From Gonatopus flavifemur (taxonomy: Eukaryota; Arthropoda; Insecta; Hymenoptera; Dryinidae), in the NCBI GenBank assembly GCA_018340375.1, contig JAFFJZ010000001.1, positions 48,662,001-48,726,000 of the forward strand: a stretch of DNA of 64,000 nt, read 5' to 3'. The translations under genes were made by a program, and so were the position numbers. Numbering within the stretch: the stretch's first letter is position 1; every line of letters begins with the position of its first letter. Below are positions 11,470-22,812 of the stretch, piece by piece. Below the pieces are notes generated by a model, which was not told the origin of the DNA, made no database searches, and saw only the letters and a list, made by a program, of their open reading frames with translations.

Positions 11470-11584
11470 TAATAGTCAGTTGATGCTCGCGAATTGCAAT
11501 TAATTGACGTGAAATTTTTGTTGTTTTAGATTTAAATGAATCTGCATTTCCCATTGGTGAGATTCAACAAAATCTAATTAGATC

Positions 11585-11835
11585 CACTCTCTAAGCCTGG
11601 GAGAGTGAAAAATCAAGCGTTTCACTTCACTAAGTCTGAGGAATCATGCCAGTCCGCTTCAAGTGGGATTTTCACTCGTTTCGAGTGAACTCACACTTTT
11701 AGAGTGAAAAATTCACTCCAGAATTGGAGTGGGTACGAGTTTTTAACCTCGAACCTTGGAATATCATTCTAAAAGACTGCAAATTTCATTGGAAAACTCA
11801 CTTCTAACTGGCTCAAGAGTGAAATCTTAATCTAA
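11585..11835. repeat. GAGTGAAA-word repeat block
   Basis: GAGTGAAAA and its complement TTTTCACTC recur about ten times, including paired forms such as TTCACTCGTTTCGAGTGAA. This resembles the word-dense interiors of other elements here, but terminal repeats were not resolved. Confidence 0.5.
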
Positions 11836-12742
11836 AGATTTTGGAGAATATACATGAAGTCGTTTTAAGGTACCGGCAGAAGAAATGGTCGCTGAAGGCC
11901 TCAACTTTCATGGAGTCCTCATTTGTTTTTTTATCTCTATATCTCAAATGAAAAAAAATTTCCAAATTATACATAATTTATATATAGAGAGAGTATGTTT
12001 TTGTGATCCTTTTGTGACAGCAGGGATTGAGAATTTTGGTTTTTATACTCAAAAATTTGTATCCGACATCCAAATTGTTGTTCCTAAGTCCTAAGAAACT
12101 TAGCCGTGGTAACTAATTTGTGTGCTCGATATTTGGATACCTAATAAAAATATTGCGGCAAGAGCTATTATATTGAGTGTTTCACTGTGATACTGAGCTT
12201 TGATTAATGAGTTGTTTGAGTTTTCACAATATATTCACTTTATTAACGAAGATTATAATTTTGATGATTTGTTTTCTTCACTGAAAAACTGCGAATGTAC
12301 GGTTGGATTTGATTCAACCAACTTTATGCTTTTCTCAACCAAAGTTTTGATTCTCATCATTAGATATGCGGCGCGGGCGAGTTTGGCGCATAAAATGTCT
12401 CATTTTGTTCTCGCAATAGAATAATAAATCTCTGAAGGGAAAAAAACAACTAGAAGATTAAAATTACAGATAGAAACCATGCGATAAACTTGTTAAAAAT
12501 ATGTATATTGAAGATTCATCGACGTCGAAATATATCACTGACGATTTACCGATTCCATTATCGGTTGCGTTCACATCATATCCAAGAAATTTTATGAGCG
12601 TTCGAGGAATGAGTTATTTGCATTTTACTGAGTTTGTATACAAGTCGTGTTTTATAACATGTCTGAAATGATTCTTCACGCAAAATCTGGTTTTCTTAAT
12701 CAAGGAATCAACGCTCTTCCAGCGGGGGTAATTTGTTGATTA
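11836..12742. other. Unassigned AT-rich DNA
   Basis: A worn AGCT-type stretch (GATATTTGGATACC) lies near 12.14 kb. Otherwise no gene or repeat is recognised. Confidence 0.4.
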
Positions 12743-12955
12743 CACTGTGAAAAATATTTGGGAATTCACAAGAAGAAAAGTATGGTGCAAGACTTATGGA
12801 TGTGTAAATTTCCAGATTATTTGGAGATTCACAAATTTTCTGTCAATTACCAAACAATTTCGTGGTTTTCCCAGAAATGTTCGTCCCCTGACAAGAATGG
12901 TTTGAGATTTTACCAAAAGTATTTGTAATTTTACTGGAAGATGTGATCGAACGTC
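12743..12955. mobile_element. CACTGTGAAAAA MITE, TTTGTAAA-word family, partial
   Basis: It starts CACTGTGAAAAATATTTG after a TA, matching the complete copy at 38181-38428. The interior has TTCACAA, GTAAATTTCC and TTTACCAAA words. The right terminus is missing. Confidence 0.55.
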
Positions 12956-13031
12956 CTTTCGAGAATCACGCAAAAAGTGAAATAGCTGTGGCAGCTCCTC
13001 ACTTTTTTAGCGCCCTCTTATCACTGATGTA

Positions 13032-13292
13032 CACAGTAAAAAAAATTCCGTCATTGTGTAAAAAAGAAGTACGTGTCAAAATTCAAGTGTTGAATATTTA
13101 ACACTTTTGTGTGTTCATTTAACACACTGATCAAATGCTGTTCGATCGATTCATTCTCAACACATTAAAATGTTATTCGAGTTCAAATTAACACTTTATA
13201 AGTGTCACTCTGGAATCAACACACATCGAGTGTGAAGGAAAATGGTTAACATTCGCTTGTGTGTTGAATTTGACGAAAAATTTTTTACTGTG
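13032..13292. mobile_element. CACAGTAAAAAA MITE, GTGTTGA/TCAACAC-word family
   Basis: The ends CACAGTAAAAAAAATTCCG and, inverted, CACAGTAAAAAATTTTTCG are flanked by TA at 13030-13031 and 13293-13294. It is 261 bp. The interior repeats AACAC/GTGTT words about ten times. The empty site is visible in the copy at 1109-1410. Confidence 0.9.
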
Positions 13293-13494
13293 TAGATGAA
13301 ATCATTACAGCTGTAGCTATTTGTTAGCTACCACAGTGAGAATCTAAGCTGTAACTGCAAAGGTTTTTATAGTTGATATTTGGGTAGCCAGATAATTTGG
13401 CTGTTGGATTTTCTCTGCGATAGCTATATTTTCTGCTGCTACCGCTAAGTGAGTAGCTGTGACAGCTGAAAATATCTCCCTCAGCTAATTTCTA

Positions 13495-13997
13495 CACAGT
13501 AGGAAATTTTGTGTACTTTTAACACAGGTGCATGTCCCAAACGGTCCACTCAAAATTTGTGTTACACACACGGGAAGACCGGGTCTATTAATATTTAGAA
13601 AAATGATTGTCAATTTAGGGAAAACGAGGATCGCTCAAAAATATTCGTAGTGAATCTACTAAAAATTCGTAGTCGATGTATTAACAATTGATAGTTTCAC
13701 TATGAAAAATACCAATAAAACTATCAACTGTTAATATTTTGACTACGAATTTTTGGTAGACTCACTATGAATATTTTCCAGCGATCCACTTTTTCCCTAA
13801 ATTAATAGTCATTCTTCTAAACGTTGATAAATTTTTTCTAAATAATAATAGACCCGGTCTTTCCGTGCAAAGAGGGTGATGAATCAACACAAAAGTGTTA
13901 AATTTGCATTGAAAATGTGTCAAGTTGACACTCATCTGTGTTGATTTTCAACACGAATTTCCAGTGGACCGTTTCTAATACAAACTTTTCTCCTGTG
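13495..13997. mobile_element. CACAGTAGGAAA MITE carrying a nested hairpin
   Basis: The ends CACAGTAGGAAATTTTGTGT and, inverted, CACAGGAGAAAAGTTTGT bound it. Its own body (13495-13568 and 13868-13997) shares GGTCCACT/AGTGGACC and AACAC words with the 13032 element, suggesting related families. It is interrupted by 13569-13867. A TA duplication is not evident at this junction. Confidence 0.75.
13569..13867. mobile_element. 299-bp palindromic MITE, innermost layer
   Basis: The ends CACGGGAAGACCGGGTCTAT and, inverted, CACGGAAAGACCGGGTCTAT continue as a near-complete hairpin (TTTAGGGAAAA, GAGTCTACCAAAAATTCGTAG) with a short centre at about 13715. No coding capacity. Confidence 0.88.
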
Positions 13998-14034
13998 CAG
14001 CTATGTAAATAATAACTAATTATTTTTTTCCGTG

Positions 14035-14995
14035 ATAACTTTTGGAAGTTTTACATGTTTTATGAAAACATTAACATTCCGTAAAAGCTGCCCTGATCAA
14101 AATAAATCTCTGCATATGTCCAAAATCTGATAGGAATGACGAGATTTCTGACAGATTTCGGACGTTTTCAGAGAAATATAGAGAAATGCAGAAATGATTT
14201 TTATTGTAAGATCCGATTGTGGCATTCATTTTGTAACCGGGTCTGACGATGCCTGTTTTTCACTTACAAAATTCCAGTTATTGTGTATCTTCATCACCCA
14301 TCTCATACAGTAAAAAGTTGATTATTAAACTATTTGAAAACTGACTGAAATTCAGCTTTTTCAATTGCATGGGTGATTGCTTTGCGTTGACTACGTCTCA
14401 GATTCAGGTGTGACATTCAATGAATTGAAATTGTTTTCACACTCTTTAGAATGTTGAAACAATTCACAAATCCATTACCGTTAATCACATTCAAATGTCG
14501 TCTTTCATAGAGAAATGCCTTTGACGTGAACAATGAAACACGTGTACACATAAAAATCTCGAGACTTTAATCGGTCGAGCAAGTAGCCAGCAACAAGTGG
14601 CCTCGTTTTGCGTTTCTGAGGAACCTTATCGTACGGTCCGGGCATACGTATACATTTATATATATATATATATGTATACGTGAATAAGTACATGTATCGA
14701 GCATCGATACCAGCTGATCGACAACCACCACCGGCTTTGGTCATCTATAAAACGAAAGTATGGAATAATTGTACATGACGCAACTTCCCTTATCATAAAT
14801 TCAAGTTTATAGTCGTTTGTCAACGAGATCTCAAATCATAAACACATTCAAACCGAACGATGTGATTTATTTCAATTATTCATAAGTGTATGTTGAAATC
14901 TAGTTCAAATGTTATCGTATGGAGTCTTATTCTTGGCGTTCCTGAACACAAGCGGACCTTTATTGAACCTGTTCGAATAGTTGAATGTTTCCTGG
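14035..14995. other. Unassigned DNA with a short (TA)n run
   Basis: A TA dinucleotide run lies at about 14657-14673. No gene-like feature is recognised in the rest. Confidence 0.4.
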
Positions 14996-15192
14996 AAGAT
15001 AATATCTCATGAGTGTCAAGACCTGCCGAGACTTGTCTTGAACGCTTTACCAAATTTGGCCCAGGCTTGGGAATGATGAGATCAGGATGAGCTTGGGCCA
15101 ATAGTTTCTTCAAGCCTGGTCCAATTGATTCGTCAAGCAATAACCAAAGCTTCTTTCACTACAGGTATTGATGGGAAGAATAATTTAATCCA

Positions 15193-15366
15193 CACTGAGA
15201 AAAAACTGTAACTGAAATGAGCCTGAGTACATTTTTGTAGTTACAGGGGCCATATTTGCCATTGCAGTAGCTATGAGAATCGCTGTGATAATGAAAATAT
15301 ATGGTAGCTACTGTGGCTAAAACCTGTACTTGGGCTGATTTTCAGTTACAGTTTTTTCTCTCAGCG
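15193..15366. mobile_element. CACTGAGAAAAAACTGTAACTG MITE
   Basis: The ends CACTGAGAAAAAACTGTAAC and, inverted, CGCTGAGAGAAAAAACTGTA bound a 174-bp element with GTAACTGAAA on both arms. It is missing from the related site near 32.03 kb, which marks it as an insertion. Confidence 0.85.
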
Positions 15367-15882
15367 CAAATTTCAGCTTGACTTTCTCTATCAAAATACC
15401 CTACGTGAATCATGTTAAAACGACGGATTAAATGTGCCAAGACTGGAACAAGCTTGGGCTTTCTTCAGACTTGACAATACCTGGATGATGACATTTAGGA
15501 GTAATCTATTACCATTGAGTTCAGTTTCCTTCTTATGTAGATCAACTATATCTACCTTAGCGTGTGAAACTAGAGTATGGGGTTAATCATGGCGAGAAGA
15601 TTGGACCAGTCTTGGCCCGATGGTTATGCACAAGTTTTCAGCCACTGTGAACTCGGAATTCAGTCACTAATTAAAAACATTGTGTCACTCATGTGGACCA
15701 TATCGGTACAATTGTTTGCAATGAACGCTTGTGCCAAGCTTGTACCAAGTGCAAGGGCCATTCCAAAGATATGAATAAATGTATTATGACTGGCTATCCA
15801 TTAGAAAAAAACGGGACAATTATGCAATAGTATTGATTCAATTGTTCTTAACGGCGATTTGTTTCTGAAACATGTGCCAATC

Positions 15883-16019
15883 ATGTTGTTGAAGTTTGAA
15901 TCGTTTATAGAAACGAAACGAAAATTCAAACTCACAAAATCTGATGAATTCTAACAGCCGAGTATTTTCTCATTCGATAACCAATCCGTTTCAATAAACG
16001 ATTCAAACTTTAGCAACAT
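15883..16019. mobile_element. 137-bp element with 9-bp target duplication
   Basis: The ends ATGTTGTTGAAGTTTGAATC and, inverted, ATGTTGCTAAAGTTTGAATC form a terminal repeat of about 27 bp. GTGCCAATC is directly repeated at 15874-15882 and 16020-16028. The empty site exists near 32630. A 9-bp duplication separates this element from the TA-target families here. Such a length is typical of Mutator-like or Merlin elements, but no transposase is present to decide. Confidence 0.8.
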
Positions 16020-16080
16020 GTGCCAATCCTAGGACATGCTTGGGTTTTTTTCAGTCTTGTCAATACTTACATGGAATGCT

Positions 16081-17620
16081 TACGTTAAATGAGAATAATT
16101 TCCTTTGAAGATGATTGAACATTGTCAGAAGCCAACGAAAAACCTGAAATCTCCATTGAAAGGATTAGTTGAAATCATGAATTTATCCTTCGATACTAAA
16201 GATACACAACTTTGTCTATGGAGTTTGATAAACAGTAACAGAGTGAATTTCCAAGGAATTCCATTACCCTCTTGAATATGTTGAAAGGGTGTGAACAGAA
16301 AAGAAATTCTCTCCCAAAGGAGGTATCCGCACATGAAAGAATCGATGGTATGTTTTTCATAAAATTCTCTCAAGATTCTTGAAATAAATTCATCTCGAAA
16401 GAGAAGAAAAATTCATCTCCGGTCGTGTGTGTTAACACGATTCACCATTTTGGATTTAATATCTCCTTACGGACGTCAAATTATTTGTGAGAAGATTTTT
16501 CTTATTGGGAAATATAAATGGAGCGAGAGTATACGGCATCAAAGCGATGTCTCTATAGCGATAACAAGAACGATATTGGTCGCTGCTTCTGTCTGCGTGT
16601 GGTGTTTCATTACCGCTTCATTGCTGTTGTCTATTCGTTGCGTTGAGATAATGGACTCTCGAGAAATGAACGATGAGTAGTAGAGAGGACAATCTAGGCC
16701 GATGGAGGCCGGGAACGAAACAAGGAAGGTTGGAAGAAAGAGCCATACGTTAATGCAATTAAAAAGTACATTTACGCCCTCTCCCTATTCTTGGCATTCT
16801 CCTTCTCGTCTATTTTCTTCCCCTTTCCCGAGCAAATCATTGTGATTCCATACACGACTATCTATATCTACACTGTATACGCGTATTGTACTGCAGCAGA
16901 TTAGTGTGTAGGTACACGCGATTTACACAACAATTTTCTTCCTTCTATTCGCGTGGATGCCTCGTCGAGTATCATCCAGGAGACGAGATATCTCCACTCA
17001 ACGACTTCACCAATTACCTATACCATCAATGCGCGTGATTAACGCGTCATACTTCGTCACTTTGGCGGGATAAATGACAAAATGCTTTGAAACCCTGTGG
17101 CGTCATAGAGATGCATTATAATACTCGTGTGATCAGCCGTTGCATATACGGACAGAGTCAACTCGTGGCGTGTACGTTCAGATAGCGTGATTATTTCTTC
17201 CACTCGCGAATATTGTGTGATACGGGTGATAAATGAAGGACTTGTCGTGTTTGTCGATTGGAAATTTCATCACGCGTTCGTATTCGGACTCGTTTCAACG
17301 TTTTTTTTTCCTTTTTCGATTCGTTTGAACGTTGCTTTGAGATTTCCTCAGCTCACCGATGAAATTGGTATTTCGGAATGTATTTTTTGCATTGAGTTTT
17401 TATATTTTATCTATTCAAATTATGCAGACTTAGGTCTCAACTTGAATCCTCTTACAGCCTTTTTCTGTGTCTTCAGAGTTGGAGAATATTTGGATAGCGT
17501 TGGTTGTATAAAAAAGTTTTTTGAAAACTCTGCATAAATTTCGTTCGCTTGGGATGGGTTTTACAGAATGAGAAGTCCGTTATTGTACGGTCCCTGTTCA
17601 TTGGTCAACGAAAATTTTCT
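16081..17620. other. Single-copy DNA, CpG-richer around 16.85-17.17 kb
   Basis: TTATAATA at about 17115 lies shortly upstream of a TCAGCC initiator-like site and GC-richer sequence. This could be a promoter, but no exon with clear splice signals was found. Frames on either strand show no domain. Confidence 0.25.
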
Positions 17621-18000
17621 ATCACTGGGAAAAAAAAGTTACTATGGTAGCTAGAAATTAGATGTAGTAGCTTTTTGGTGTACTTTACCCAGTAAACATT
17701 TTTCCTAAATGCTAACAGAAAGTTCTCTGATGCATCGATTTCGGAAATCTTTTTGACGCCTCTTTCATTAGGTCTAGAAGTTATCGGAAAGTTGATTTGG
17801 ATCACATTCTGATAACTTCCAGATCTCATAAGAAAGGCATTAAGAAGATTTCCGAAATTGACGCATTAGAGAACTTTCTGTTACCATTCAGAGAACATAT
17901 TGAATGTTTGAAATGTTGAGGGGGAAAATGTTTACTGGGTTCAATATTGATAGCGAGAAAGATGGCTACAACGGCTAGATTTTAGCTCCTACACGGAGAG
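17621..18000. mobile_element. AGCT-word MITE, interrupted copy
   Basis: It starts CACTGGGAAAAAAAAGTTAC and has TGGTAGCTAGAAATTAG, then after the 17688-17939 insertion resumes with GATAGCGAGAAAGATGGCTAC and TTTTAGCTCCTACACGG. It is diverged from the copies at 1109 and 12967. Confidence 0.55.
17688..17939. mobile_element. CCCAGTAAACATTTT MITE
   Basis: The ends CCCAGTAAACATTTTTCC and, inverted, CCCAGTAAACATTTTCCC bound 252 bp. Inside, an imperfect palindrome uses AGAAAGTTCTC, TTTCGGAAATC and GAAGTTATC words. It splits the AGCT-word copy. Confidence 0.8.
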
Positions 18001-18007
18001 GAGAGAA

Positions 18008-18107
18008 CCCTAGCATGTATGTACCATGGGGCCCACCCCGGCCCAGCATGGACTCCATCCTGCCCAGATGGACCCAAGACTGGGCCAGAGTTTGATACAC
18101 GCTAGGG
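18008..18107. mobile_element. 100-bp CCCTAGC element
   Basis: The ends CCCTAGCATGTATG and, inverted, CCCTAGCGTGTATC bound a GGCC/GGACC-rich core (TGGGGCCCACC, TGGGCCAGAG). Very short and non-coding. Confidence 0.55.
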
Positions 18108-18133
18108 GATGATAATATTGACCGAATACTATG

Positions 18134-18395
18134 CACTGGGAGAAAAAATTTCCGGGAACAATAAAATATTTAATTGAATAGTCGCCATAAAATACTTAAT
18201 GGATTTTAATAAATTTTCATTGGCTCGATTAAATATTCATTGAATCAAACAAATATTTGATATGCTATGGAATATTTCATCAATGGGAACAGTTATTTAA
18301 TTGAGCCAATGAAAATTTATTCAAATCAATTAAGTATTTTATGGCGACGATTCAACTAAATATTTTATTGTTCCCGGAAATTTGTTCTCTCAGTG
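18134..18395. mobile_element. 262-bp palindrome, CACTGGGAGAAAAAATTTCC family
   Basis: The ends CACTGGGAGAAAAAATTTCC and, inverted, CACTGAGAGAACAAATTTCC bound a nearly complete hairpin. TTTAATTGA, TATTTAATTG and AATTTTCATTGGCTC occur in both arms. A second copy at 51394-52352 carries a further insertion at its centre. Confidence 0.9.
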
Positions 18396-18429
18396 TTCCA
18401 TACGTTGCTGAATATCATCTCCATCACTA

Positions 18430-19660
18430 CCAGGTCATTCAATATGTCCATAGGATAAGTAAGAAAAAAGCAAAAGTTTGACAAAACTCGATTTTATTAT
18501 TCAACATAGTTGCCTTCCAGGGCGATACAACGAGTATAGCGATTTTCTAACTTTTCGATACCACTTTTATAGTACGATTTCTCTTTCTCTTCAAAATAGG
18601 CCTCAGTTTCAGCGATTAATTCATCATTGGACTTGAATTTTTTTCCAGCAAGTATTCTCATGAGCTCTGAAAACAAGAAAAAGCTGCTGGGGACTAAATC
18701 TGGAAAATACGGTGGGTGGGTAAACAATTCGAAGCCCAATTCATTCAATTTTGCCATCGTTTTCATCGATTTCTGACACGGTGCATTGTCTTGGTGAAAC
18801 AACACTTTTTTCTATCGCAAATGTGGGCGTTTCTTTGCGATTTCAGCCTTCAATCGATCCAGAAGTGCACAGTGATAGTCGCTGTTGATGATGGTTCCTT
18901 TTTGGAGATAGTCGATGAATATTATTCCCTCCGCATCCCAAAATACAGACCCCATCACCTTATTGGCCGACTGTTGCGTCTTTGCTCGCTTTGGATTCAA
19001 TTCGTCGACTGCTGTCCACTCAGCTGACTATCTTTTGGATTCTGGTGTGTAATGGTGAAGCCATGTTACATCCATTGTCACATATCTACGATAGAATTCG
19101 ATTTTATTACGGTTTAACAGCGCCAAACACTCCTCCGAAGCTTCGATTCGTTGTTGTTTTTGGTCGACTGTGAGCTCACGCGACACCCATTTTGCACAGA
19201 ACTTTCGCATACCCAAATGTTCGTGTAAAATGATAAAAACACTACCATCTGATATCTTTAGAATGTTAGCTAGCTCATGCACCTTCAATTTGCGATCGTT
19301 CATAACCAATTTGTGGATTCTTCCTATGCTTTCTGGAATAACAGCCTCATTTGGGCGTCCATTGCGCTCTGCGTCATTTGTGCTGGTACAACCACGTTTA
19401 AATTCAGCCATCCACTTCTCTACCATTTGTCTCAATGGAGCAGAGTCCGGATAATGTTTATCAAGCCATTTTTTGGTGTCCACTGTATTTTTTTTCATCA
19501 AAAAGCAATGCTTTATCAAAACTCGAAATTCATGTTTTTCCATTTTTTGTTTTCAATAATAAAAGTTGCTTTACACGAAATGCTCTAACTCACGAATCAA
19601 TAGTCAGATCGCTATCAAAATTACACACGTATCGTTTGAAGGTTAGTACTAAATAAAAAT
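18430..19660 (-). mobile_element. mariner element, near full length
   Basis: The element surrounds the transposase frame on the minus strand. Its limits are approximate because I could not identify the terminal repeats with certainty. The coding length (348 codons plus stop) is normal for mariner. Confidence 0.75.
18497..19543 (-). pseudogene. mariner transposase with two in-frame TAG stops
   Basis: DDD transposase of the mariner family. One minus-strand frame runs 19543 to 18497 (348 codons) without any frameshift. N-terminal helix-turn-helix region (residues 1-110: EFKRGCTSTNDAERNGRP, HELANILKISDGSVF), then TMDVTWLHHYTPES with the first catalytic Asp at 158, KVMGSVFWDAEGIIFIDY, and HQDNAPC with the second Asp at 252. 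The third position (287, 34 residues on, in PDLVPSSFFLF) is Ser instead of Asp. TAG stops interrupt it at codons 172 (19028-19030) and 244 (18812-18814). Either change alone should abolish activity. The closest type is probably the mellifera group, judged from the motif text. Confidence 0.92.
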
Positions 19661-20600
19661 CATATTGAACAAATTCCAGTAACATCATCTATGTGTCATC
19701 CTACGAACTTTTTGAATGGACTGTTAGATCTAAGTTATTTATGAAGAACAAAATAACTGAGGGACAGTCCCAAGAGAACATGAAGTTTCATGCAGACATT
19801 CCAAAGTTCATTACCCCCTGCATTTTAAACTCAATCCAAGCGAAACAGATCATCAATACCAAAAATAACATGAAATACATTTTTTTTCGTGTATTCCATC
19901 GAATACTCAAATATGAAGATTCGATTCTTTCTACCTTACCCGTTGAAAACATCCCACAATCATTTTTTCCAAATTATATCGTTCGTTCAACTACGTGACG
20001 TCAAGTGTAACAGATTTATGATGGCGTGTGAAATTAATCCTGAAAAGCTTCTCGTACACAGTGAGGCTGTCCAAATGTCAGGTGAAAAACATGAATCTTC
20101 AACTTTTGACAATTCATCTTCGAATGGAGCTGATAAAATTCCTTCTCTTTATCCCATCCCCCTACTAAAAATTTCATACAAGGATGCGACACAATTTTCT
20201 CATACATATTCCAATTATTAATTTTAAACTAGAGCTCTGAAATTTCAACCAGAATTATTACACGTGTTTTTCACAATCATACAAAATCCACTGCAATTTA
20301 AGGGACACTGCATTTTCATAGACTTCTTTGAATGTATGAATTATTGTATAAAAATGTTTATATATCGCTTACAGCACTTTAAACTGACGACACGAAGTTT
20401 ACCGTTACTTTTCCACTCCCTCGATAAGACAATTTCCTTTCATTCTCAACAATATTTTGGAATTATTCAATTTACGAGCTCAAGAAGTCTCTCTTAGCGT
20501 TATGAAAAGTTGAAGCTTTCAGACAAGAAATACTTGTCGTTGGTACTTATTACTTTTTTTATCGTATATTCTGTAGTGAGGAGAGAATGAAAAAGAGGAA
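19661..20600. other. Unassigned AT-rich DNA
   Basis: Several short overlapping frames but no domain, repeat or splice structure that I trust. Confidence 0.4.
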
Positions 20601-20836
20601 AACAAAAGAAAGAGAACTCTGGCGTCGCTTATACAATAAATTGTTCTGTCCGATGCAGCCGGTACGTCGCGTCGCGCACTCAGCTTCCCAGCTCCAGCTC
20701 CAGCTGCAACCAGTGTCATCGTTGCTGACTATTTTACTAAAATCAAAGTAGGTACACACCATTTGTTAGCTTGTTGCTCACTCATACAAAGCTCATCGAA
20801 TGTATACGTATATAACTGTGCCTTTCTGTATTATTA

Positions 20837-20901
20837 ATGGGAGGACTCAATGTACCAACAGCCATCGATAAAGTTCTCTTTGATCTGTACCAACGTATCG
20901 G
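20837..20901 (+). CDS. Candidate first coding exon
   Basis: ATG at 20837 opens MGGLNVPTAIDKVLFDLYQR and runs 65 nt to a strong donor (CGG|GTAAGTG at 20902). About 150 bp upstream is a CpG-rich stretch (20640-20720, GTACGTCGCGTCGCGCACTC) with a TCAG initiator-like site, as at an insect promoter. An in-frame TAA lies upstream of the ATG. The next exon was not found. The short length makes chance possible. Confidence 0.25.
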
Positions 20902-21745
20902 GTAAGTGAATATTCGTCTCAAAGGACAGGAGCATGAAATTGAGATTGTTATCGTTCCCTACGAACGATCGATTCTGCAATTGCGACGATAGTTTTCTTT
21001 CTTCGATCCGCTCTTTCTCTCTTCCCTTCTATCTGTCTCTTCGTCGTATACAAACGATCGTTCATTGCAATCTTCTTTGATATCTATCGAGAGATGATTT
21101 AGCGAATCCGTATTAAAATAAGTATGAGAATTCTTGGGACGTTTTCAACGGATTTAGAATTGATACATACTCGCGCTGATGTATAATTATTCGGTTAAAA
21201 TAACCAGATTTCACACGGGTCACTGGTATTAATCATGTCTAGAATGTCACCAACAGACTGCCGAGATTTATCTTCGAATTAAGGATTTGTGACCTCAGTA
21301 GGTGCAGGTTAGTGGTTTTCACCAAATTTATGAGGTGTACTCTGAAGACTGGGGAGTGAAATTGTTTCGAAAGTTTTTCAACGAATGTGACAGGGACGTT
21401 GGTTTCATTATATGCTTATTATTTCACAAATTTATTTGATATTCACTGATAGTCTAATGATGCGTGTTTTATGAACTATATGTAAATACGTGAGTCATGA
21501 TTTTTACCCTTTCAATTAGTGACAGTTGATTACGTATTCACAAATTGAACACATTAGAAACATGTAGAACGAATCTGTATGACTGATAATGATGATTTGA
21601 GGACACATATAGTTCTTTCAACACTTCTGGTTCTTAATAGATACTCTGGTGAAAATTATTATAATTATCCTGTAGGCCTTCGAAAGTCCTCACAAAGCTT
21701 CGCACCAGTCTAGAAAATACGCCATTGGTGGCAACCCACGCAGCA
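20902..21745. other. Unassigned; would be intron if 20837-20901 is an exon
   Basis: No acceptor followed by coding sequence and no element boundary recognised. Confidence 0.3.
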
Positions 21746-22330
21746 CTCGTTGTCTAAAAGATATGTTCAGAAATAATTTAGAACAAGTCTTATGCAACAT
21801 GGATAGACATCCCATGTGGGAATTACCAGGATTGACAAATGGCGGGGTACTGGCAAAGTTGTATTTGCCAGACTTCGGCAGAAACAACTGTGCCCATTCA
21901 GAATCATCACCAGTCCTCCAACTCGCGCCAAATGTTCGCCGGATTTCAGACGGTACTGGCGTACGTGGTCAGACGGTCTGGAGACAGTATCGAATTAATA
22001 CTGTTCGGAGAATACCCAGACCGTACAGAAACGGAACCGCGTAAGTACCGAATCAGAGTTGGTTGTATGGTGAAATGCGAAAAGAAGACGATACAACACC
22101 AATATCGATGCAACGTTGTTCTAATACGGGATAGGTAGTGGATAGGAATTCCACTGATCTTTCCAATAACATGATTACTTTGATGAGACAATACTGCGCC
22201 AGTATTGAGCCAGAGTTGGTATCAGCATTCAATATATTTGAAAGACGGCAATGTGTCAGTATTGATATGACTCTGACTGGATACGGAATCGGTGGTCGAA
22301 TGACATTAAAATCACGATCTTAGCAACTTG

Positions 22331-22597
22331 CACTGTTAGGAAAATCTGTCTTAAACTTAACAATAATATTATGAAGTTTTTTACATAAACATTTTATTAA
22401 ATTTCATACGAAATTTTGTATGAAATTTCATATTTTCATATTCAATTTCATGTTTTCATATTAAATTTAATAATCGTTCTCAAATTTAATATGGAAACAT
22501 GAAATTTCATAAAAAATTTCGTATGAAATTCAATAAAATGTTTATGTAAAAAACTTCATAATATTATTGTTAAGTTTAAGACAGATTTTTCTAAGTG
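22331..22597. mobile_element. 267-bp palindromic MITE
   Basis: The ends CACTGTTAGGAAAATCTGTC and, inverted, CACTTAGAAAAATCTGTC lead into arms with TTAAACTTAACAATAATATT and AACATTTTATT. The centre is TTTCATATTAAATTT-rich. It sits inside copy A. A diverged relative of the arm text is seen near 62.60-62.75 kb. Confidence 0.9.
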
Positions 22598-22739
22598 TGT
22601 GGCTGTTGTAGTGAGACGAGATCACATTCAGCCAGAGTTGAGATCATCATTCAGTATGTTCGAGAGACAAAACTGTGCCAGCATTGGTAGGACTTTATCC
22701 CATTACAATAAATGGCAATTTGAGTGATTCGTCGTCAAC

Positions 22740-22812
22740 TCGGAGATTGGCTGATGTGATAGAGACTCAGTTCCTCACTCGCAGGCACCCGGGTTCGATC
22801 CTCACTCTGTGA
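22740..22812 (+). other. tRNA-like sequence, probably a SINE head or degraded tRNA
   Basis: TGGCTGATGTGATAGAG resembles a pol III A box and GGGTTCGATCC, about 40 bp on, is a good B box (T-arm). The acceptor stem pairs only over five bases and the anticodon stem over three, so it is not a working tRNA. Confidence 0.3.

Larger units (their letters stand above)
12967..14034. mobile_element. AGCT-word MITE, composite copy with two direct insertions
   Basis: The ends CACGCAAAAAGTGAAATAGC and, inverted, CACGGAAAAAAATAATTAG are of the same family as 1109-1410. Removing the insertions at 13032-13292 and 13495-13997 gives a continuous match to that copy, including ACCGCTAAGTGAGT. The second insertion itself contains a third element. 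The order of arrival can therefore be read directly. Confidence 0.85.
14996..16080. mobile_element. GGCC/AAGCTTGG-word element, copy A
   Basis: The blocks at 15000-15190 and 15370-15870 match 31840-32000 and 32030-32650 closely (for example TTGGCCCAGGCTTGGGAATGA and GACTGGAACAAGCTTG). The words TTGGGCC, AAGCTTG and TGTGCCAA recur. Two short elements (15193-15366, 15883-16019) are absent from the second copy. Outer termini are not resolved, and there is no coding capacity. Confidence 0.65.

Noticed and set aside
18716..19656. Several plus-strand frames of 60-103 codons
   Set aside because: All are antisense shadows of the mariner transposase.
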